Part shown: positions 60,560 to 64,000 of the stretch, piece after piece
Layout: each line of letters starts with the position of its first letter
How positions within the stretch are numbered: position 1 is the first letter of the stretch
Source of the DNA: Anaerolineaceae bacterium UBA5211
GTDB lineage: Bacteria; Chloroflexota; Anaerolineae; Anaerolineales; Anaerolineaceae
Assembly: GCA_002412595.1 (NCBI GenBank)
Contig: DHVJ01000060.1
Coordinates: 55,548-119,547 of the forward strand
Direction: 5' to 3'
DNA: 64,000 bases
The notes under the pieces: model-generated
Told to the model about the DNA's origin: nothing
The model's database searches: none
The model's input: only the letters and a program-made list of their open reading frames with translations
Translations under genes and position numbers: made by a program

Positions 60560-61543
60560 ATGCAAACCTATCAGATACTGCTTTCTGCCCCTTATATGCT
60601 GCCCTTCGTGGAACGTTTTAGGCCGGTTTTTACCCATTACGGCTGCGAGTTGATCATCCCGGACGTGAACGAACGGCTGGAAGTGCTTCAAATCCTGGCA
60701 TATGCCGGCCAGTTCGACGGCACGGTGTGCGGCGACGACCGCTACACGCCCGATGTCATCCGGCAGTGCAGCCCGCGCTTGAAGGTCATCTCCAAGTGGG
60801 GCACCGGCATCGACTCCATCAACCAGGAAGCCGCTGCCAAACAAGGCGTTAAGATTTGCCGTACGACCAATGCCTTCACCGTGCCGGTTTCGGATAGCGT
60901 CATGGCTTATATGTTGGCCTTCGCGCGCCGCCAGCCCTGGATGGACCGCGAGGTCAAATCCGGCCGCTGGCAGAAGCTGCCCGGGCGCGCACTGAGCGAA
61001 TGTGTGCTGGGTGTGATCGGTGTGGGTAACATTGGCAGGGAAGTGCTGCGCAAGGGACATGCCTTCGGTATGACCCTGCTGGGCAATGACATTATTCCGA
61101 TTTCCGAAGAATTCACGCAGGCCAACCATGTGGAGATGGTCAGTTTGGAAGAGCTGCTGCAGCGCGCTGATTTCATCAGCGTGAACTGCGACCTCAACCT
61201 TACCAGCCATCACATCATCAACAGCGACTCGCTGGCGCTGGTCAAACCCACCGCGGTGGTCATCAACACTGCCCGCGGGCCTTTGGTGGAGGAAGCCGCG
61301 CTGGTCAGGGCGTTGCAAGAGGAACGTCTGGGGGGCGCCGCGCTGGATGTTTTTGAAGTTGAGCCCCTGCCGGGCGATTCTCCGCTGCGCGGTATGGACA
61401 ATGTCATGTTAGCGCCGCATAATTCCAATTCCTCACCGACGGCCTGGGAAAAAGTGCATTGGAACACCATTTTGAACTTATTGGATGGGCTGGACATTCC
61501 CCATCCGGATTTTGAAGAAGTCAAGCAAAAGAACAGCAGGTGA
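60560..61543 (+). CDS. D-isomer-specific 2-hydroxyacid dehydrogenase
   Basis: 327 aa from the ATG at 60560 (AGGTG five bases ahead); a GTG two codons earlier is the alternative. Motifs: SKWGTGIDSINQEAAAKQG, NAD motif GVIGVGNIGREVLRKG, catalytic Arg in INTARGPLVEEAAL, Glu in VFEVEPLPG and His in APHNSNSS. Related to phosphoglycerate dehydrogenase but distinct from the SerA-like protein at 29282. In this context it may supply or use a 2-keto/2-hydroxy acid that decorates the glycan, such as a lactyl or glyceryl group. That use is speculative. Confidence 0.88.
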   Translation: MQTYQILLSAPYMLPFVERFRPVFTHYGCELIIPDVNERLEVLQILAYAGQFDGTVCGDDRYTPDVIRQCSPRLKVISKWGTGIDSINQEAAAKQGVKICRTTNAFTVPVSDSVMAYMLAFARRQPWMDREVKSGRWQKLPGRALSECVLGVIGVGNIGREVLRKGHAFGMTLLGNDIIPISEEFTQANHVEMVSLEELLQRADFISVNCDLNLTSHHIINSDSLALVKPTAVVINTARGPLVEEAALVRALQEERLGGAALDVFEVEPLPGDSPLRGMDNVMLAPHNSNSSPTAWEKVHWNTILNLLDGLDIPHPDFEEVKQKNSR

Positions 61544-61547
61544 GAAT

Positions 61548-62312
61548 ATGGCGGATAGAAAAAAGGTAATGTTGATCACGGGCGCGGCCGGCGGTATTGG
61601 GCGTGCTGTGGTGCAGGTTTTCCACGAACACGGCTGGCAGGTGGTGGGGGTGGACCGTGCGGAATTTGGCCCCGGCTTTCCTGAGGACGGGCTCTTTATC
61701 CAGGCGGACATTGCCAACCCGCAGGATATTGAAGAAATCTACCGGCGCACGGCCGAGTTCAGCCCGCTGCTGGACGCGGTGGTTAATAATGCCGGTGTGC
61801 AGATTGCCAAATCGGTATTGGACACGAGCGTGGAGGATTGGGATACCACCATTGCCTCCAACCTGCGCTCTGTATTTCTGGGTACCAAGCTGGCTCATCC
61901 GCTGCTGAAGGCTGCCGGCGGGGGCGCCATCGTCAATATGAGTTCGGTGCATGCTATTGCCACCTCACCCAATATTTCCGCTTACGCGGCCAGCAAGGGC
62001 GGGTTGCTGGCGTTCACGCGCGCCGTGGCGATTGAGTTCGCGGCCGATAACATCCGCGTCAACGCGGTACTGCCCGGCGCGGTGGACACGCCCATGCTGC
62101 GTGCCAGCATGAACCGCGGCCATTTCGACGGCCCTTCTGTACAGCAGCGCCTGGACAACCTGGCCAGCAAGACCGTCAACGGGCGCATCGGCACCTCGCG
62201 CGAGATTGCCCAAACCATTTACTTCCTGGCGGATGATACGCAGTCTTCCTTCATGACCGGGCAGGCCCTGGTAGTGGACGGCGGCGCAACCGCCAAGCTG
62301 AGCACGGAATAA
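61548..62312 (+). CDS. Classical short-chain dehydrogenase/reductase
   Basis: 254 aa from the ATG at 61548, four bases after the previous stop. Classical SDR: GAAGGIGRAVVQVF (TGxxxGxG), VDRAEF after beta2, NNAGVQIAK, NMSSVHA with catalytic Ser, YAASKGG (YxxxK) and PGAVDTPMLR. Uses NAD(P) to oxidise or reduce a hydroxyl or ketone. In Campylobacter, PtmA of the legionaminate locus is an SDR, so a comparable role in sugar modification is possible. Substrate not identifiable. Confidence 0.9.
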   Translation: MADRKKVMLITGAAGGIGRAVVQVFHEHGWQVVGVDRAEFGPGFPEDGLFIQADIANPQDIEEIYRRTAEFSPLLDAVVNNAGVQIAKSVLDTSVEDWDTTIASNLRSVFLGTKLAHPLLKAAGGGAIVNMSSVHAIATSPNISAYAASKGGLLAFTRAVAIEFAADNIRVNAVLPGAVDTPMLRASMNRGHFDGPSVQQRLDNLASKTVNGRIGTSREIAQTIYFLADDTQSSFMTGQALVVDGGATAKLSTE

Positions 62313-62319
62313 AAAACGC

Positions 62320-63132
62320 ATGTCCATTAAAGAAACCCTCAAGCACACTCTGCCGGACCCTATGTTGTCCGTTTTGAAAAATGGCCGTGACGGCATTCAA
62401 CGTCTGCCGGATGACATTCAGGCGTCCACGCACCCCTGGCGGCGGGCGGTCAATGCGCAGCTGCGCCCCCTGCATAATATGTACGCAGGCAAGCGCTGTT
62501 TCATCATCGGCAATGGCCCCAGCCTGAAGAATACCGATATGCGCAAGCTGCGCGGGGAATACACCTTCGGTATGAACCGCATCTACCTGATGTTCCCCGA
62601 GCTGGGTTTTGAGACCTCTTTCTTTGTGTCCATAAATGATTTGGTGATCGAGCAGTGCGCGGCGGACATCCAGAAGCTGAGTATTCCTAAATTCATTGCC
62701 TGGCACGCGCATCCATGGCTGCAACCGGACGAGAACATGTTTTTCCTGCATACGTCTTACACCGGCCCCAAGTTTGCCCGCGATATCACCAAACGCTTAT
62801 GGGAGGGCGCAACGGTCACCTACGTGGCCTTGCAGGTGGCTTATTACCTGGGTTTCAGCGAGGTCATTCTGATCGGCGTGGACCACAGCTTTGCCACCAA
62901 GGGCAAACCCAACACCACCATTGTGTCCGAGGGCGACGACCCAAACCATTTCAACCCGGCCTATTTCGGCAAAGGCTTCCGCTGGCAGCTGCCCGACCTG
63001 GATACCTCCGAGGTAGGTTATGCCATGGCGCGCCAGGCTTATGAAGCCGACGGCCGCCGTGTGCTGGATGCCACTGTGGGCGGCAAGCTGACCATCTTCC
63101 CCAAGGTGGAATACGATTCCCTGTTTGATTGA
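62320..63132 (+). CDS. GT42/DUF115-like protein, possible sialyl-type transferase
   Basis: 270 aa. The core begins at residue 58 with KRCFIIGNGPSLKNTDMRKL, followed by GMNRIYLMFPELGFETSFFVSIND, then THVTYVALQVAYYLGF-like YVALQVAYYLGFSEVILIGVDHSF. This order (G-N-G-P-S loop, N-R-x-Y, and a second strand ending in G-V/I-D) is shared by DUF115/MptE-like proteins and by the GT42 sialyltransferases of Campylobacter (Cst-II group). Given CMP-acid genes upstream, a nonulosonic-acid transferase is an attractive reading; pterin diphosphokinase (MptE) is the other. Neither is proven. It ends one base into the next gene (TGATG). Confidence 0.68.
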   Translation: MSIKETLKHTLPDPMLSVLKNGRDGIQRLPDDIQASTHPWRRAVNAQLRPLHNMYAGKRCFIIGNGPSLKNTDMRKLRGEYTFGMNRIYLMFPELGFETSFFVSINDLVIEQCAADIQKLSIPKFIAWHAHPWLQPDENMFFLHTSYTGPKFARDITKRLWEGATVTYVALQVAYYLGFSEVILIGVDHSFATKGKPNTTIVSEGDDPNHFNPAYFGKGFRWQLPDLDTSEVGYAMARQAYEADGRRVLDATVGGKLTIFPKVEYDSLFD

Positions 63133-64000
63133 TGAAAGATTATCCACTCGTCTCAATTGTTACCCCATCCTATAATCAGGCAGCTTACCTGGAAGATAGC
63201 CTGCGTTCCGTGTTGGAGCAGGATTACCCCAACATTGAATACCTGGTGGTGGACGGCGCTTCTACGGACGGCAGCGTGGAGATTATCGAGCGTTATGCCA
63301 AGCGCCTAAGCTGGTGGGTGACCGAGAAGGACCGCGGCCAGGCTGAGGCCATCAACAAAGGCCTGCGGCGCGCCAAAGGCGAGTTTGTGGCCTGGCTCAA
63401 CTCGGACGACCTGTACGCGCAGGGGGCCGTTACCAAGGCGGTGGCTGTCTTGTTAACCAACCCGGACTTGGGCCTGGTCTTCTCCGATGTGTTCTCCATC
63501 GACGCAAAAAATGAAGTGTTCAACACTATGCGCTACGGCGACTGGGGCTTGATGGATCTGATGTCTTTCCACATCATCGGCCAGCCGGGTGTGTTCATCC
63601 GCCGCTCTGTACTCGAAAAGGCCGGTTATCTGGACCTGGATTATCACTATCTGTTGGACCACCAGCTATGGCTGCGCATGGCAGCCCTGGCGCCCATTCG
63701 CCACATTCCAGACTTCTTCGCGGCGGCGCGCTTCCACGCGGCGGCTAAGAACGTGGCTATGGCGGCCGAGTTTGGGCGCGAAGCCTTTGCCATCGTGGAT
63801 TGGATGCAGGCTCAGCCTGATTTGGCGCCGCTCTTCAATGAAGATGAGCGCAGCATACGCGCGGGTGCCTACCTTTTAAGCGCGCGCTACTTACAGGACG
63901 GCGGGCAGCAAGGGCGCGCCTTCGTTCACTATCTCAAGTCTCTGTGGTATCATCCAGCCACAGCCTGGCGCGAAAAGCGCCGTATGCTGTATGCCCTGGG
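63132..64000 (+). CDS. Family 2 glycosyltransferase, cut by the window end
   Basis: At least 289 aa, open to the end of the window. Starts at the ATG overlapping the previous stop (TGATG). GT-A fold: PLVSIVTPSYNQAAYLEDSL, EYLVVDGASTDGSVEIIERY, KDRGQAEAINKGLRRAKGEF, WLNSDDLYAQGA (DD metal site near residue 97), HIIGQPGVFIRRSVLEKAGYLDLDYHYLLDHQLWLRMA. Typical of GT2 enzymes in O-chain synthesis. C-terminus not seen. Confidence 0.9.
   Translation, partial: MKDYPLVSIVTPSYNQAAYLEDSLRSVLEQDYPNIEYLVVDGASTDGSVEIIERYAKRLSWWVTEKDRGQAEAINKGLRRAKGEFVAWLNSDDLYAQGAVTKAVAVLLTNPDLGLVFSDVFSIDAKNEVFNTMRYGDWGLMDLMSFHIIGQPGVFIRRSVLEKAGYLDLDYHYLLDHQLWLRMAALAPIRHIPDFFAAARFHAAAKNVAMAAEFGREAFAIVDWMQAQPDLAPLFNEDERSIRAGAYLLSARYLQDGGQQGRAFVHYLKSLWYHPATAWREKRRMLYAL

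Noticed and set aside
60218..61318. A 366-codon minus-strand frame opposite the hydroxyacid dehydrogenase
   Set aside because: Shadow of two real genes on the plus strand; composition typical of antisense frames in this GC range.
1..64000. CRISPR arrays, tRNA, rRNA, phage or integrase genes
   Set aside because: Looked for in all gaps; no direct-repeat/spacer series, cloverleaf with a CCA-like end, or integrase/terminase motif was seen. The only mobile-element trace is the RAYT remnant.

Overview
The window looks like a chromosomal piece of an environmental bacterium, most likely of the Chloroflexota (Anaerolineae-like). That placement is an inference from gene style: secreted proteins with Thr/Pro-rich 'TPT' linkers, a SHOCT-type small protein beside an efflux gene, a FmdB-type zinc ribbon, a short SerA-like dehydrogenase next to an M32 carboxypeptidase, and a huge surface-glycan locus. 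No rRNA, tRNA, CRISPR array or replication origin was recognised. GC content is moderate to high except for AT-rich gaps around 1.8-3.1 kb and 14.3-15.1 kb.

Left part (0-15 kb): an alpha/alpha-toroid protein on the minus strand, then a run of secreted proteins. These are a decayed fragment of a beta-helix protein, its large intact paralogue (about 1,476 aa), a small lipoprotein, an approximately 1,800-aa subtilisin-like protease carrying eleven fibronectin-III-like modules, and a chagasin-type (I42) peptidase-inhibitor lipoprotein. A frameshifted REP-associated tyrosine transposase (RAYT) follows, flanked by short palindromes of the sort these enzymes act on.

Middle part (15-35 kb): mostly housekeeping and stress genes in short operons. 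They include a class V aminotransferase, an S9 peptidase, a SixA-like phosphatase, an MFS exporter, a rhomboid protease, guanylate kinase, a secreted HEWTH metallopeptidase-like protein, a TetR regulator with a MacA/MacB-type efflux system, a SerA-like dehydrogenase with an M32 carboxypeptidase, a TlpA-like lipoprotein with CcdA, an L,D-transpeptidase and a GNAT acetyltransferase.

Right part (35-64 kb, running off the end): a surface-polysaccharide locus. It opens with a near-consensus promoter in front of an EPS-type winged-helix regulator, then a GDP-fucose synthase-like enzyme and a Wzm/Wzt ABC exporter whose ATPase has a C-terminal glycan-binding domain. About twenty further genes for glycosyltransfer and sugar activation follow. 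The notable set is for 2-keto-3-deoxy (nonulosonic-type) acids: two NeuB-family synthases of different architecture, three cytidylyltransferase-like enzymes (one fused to a KdsC-like HAD phosphatase, as in animal CMAS), a PseB-like dehydratase with an RmlD-like reductase, a Gfo/Idh/MocA oxidoreductase, a SPASM radical SAM enzyme, a 2-hydroxyacid dehydrogenase, an SDR and a GT42/DUF115-like protein. No PseC/LegC aminotransferase and no NeuC-type epimerase is seen in the window, so the product is probably not a textbook pseudaminic or legionaminic acid, unless those genes lie outside. An extracellular solute-binding protein gene sits inverted in the middle of this otherwise one-directional locus.
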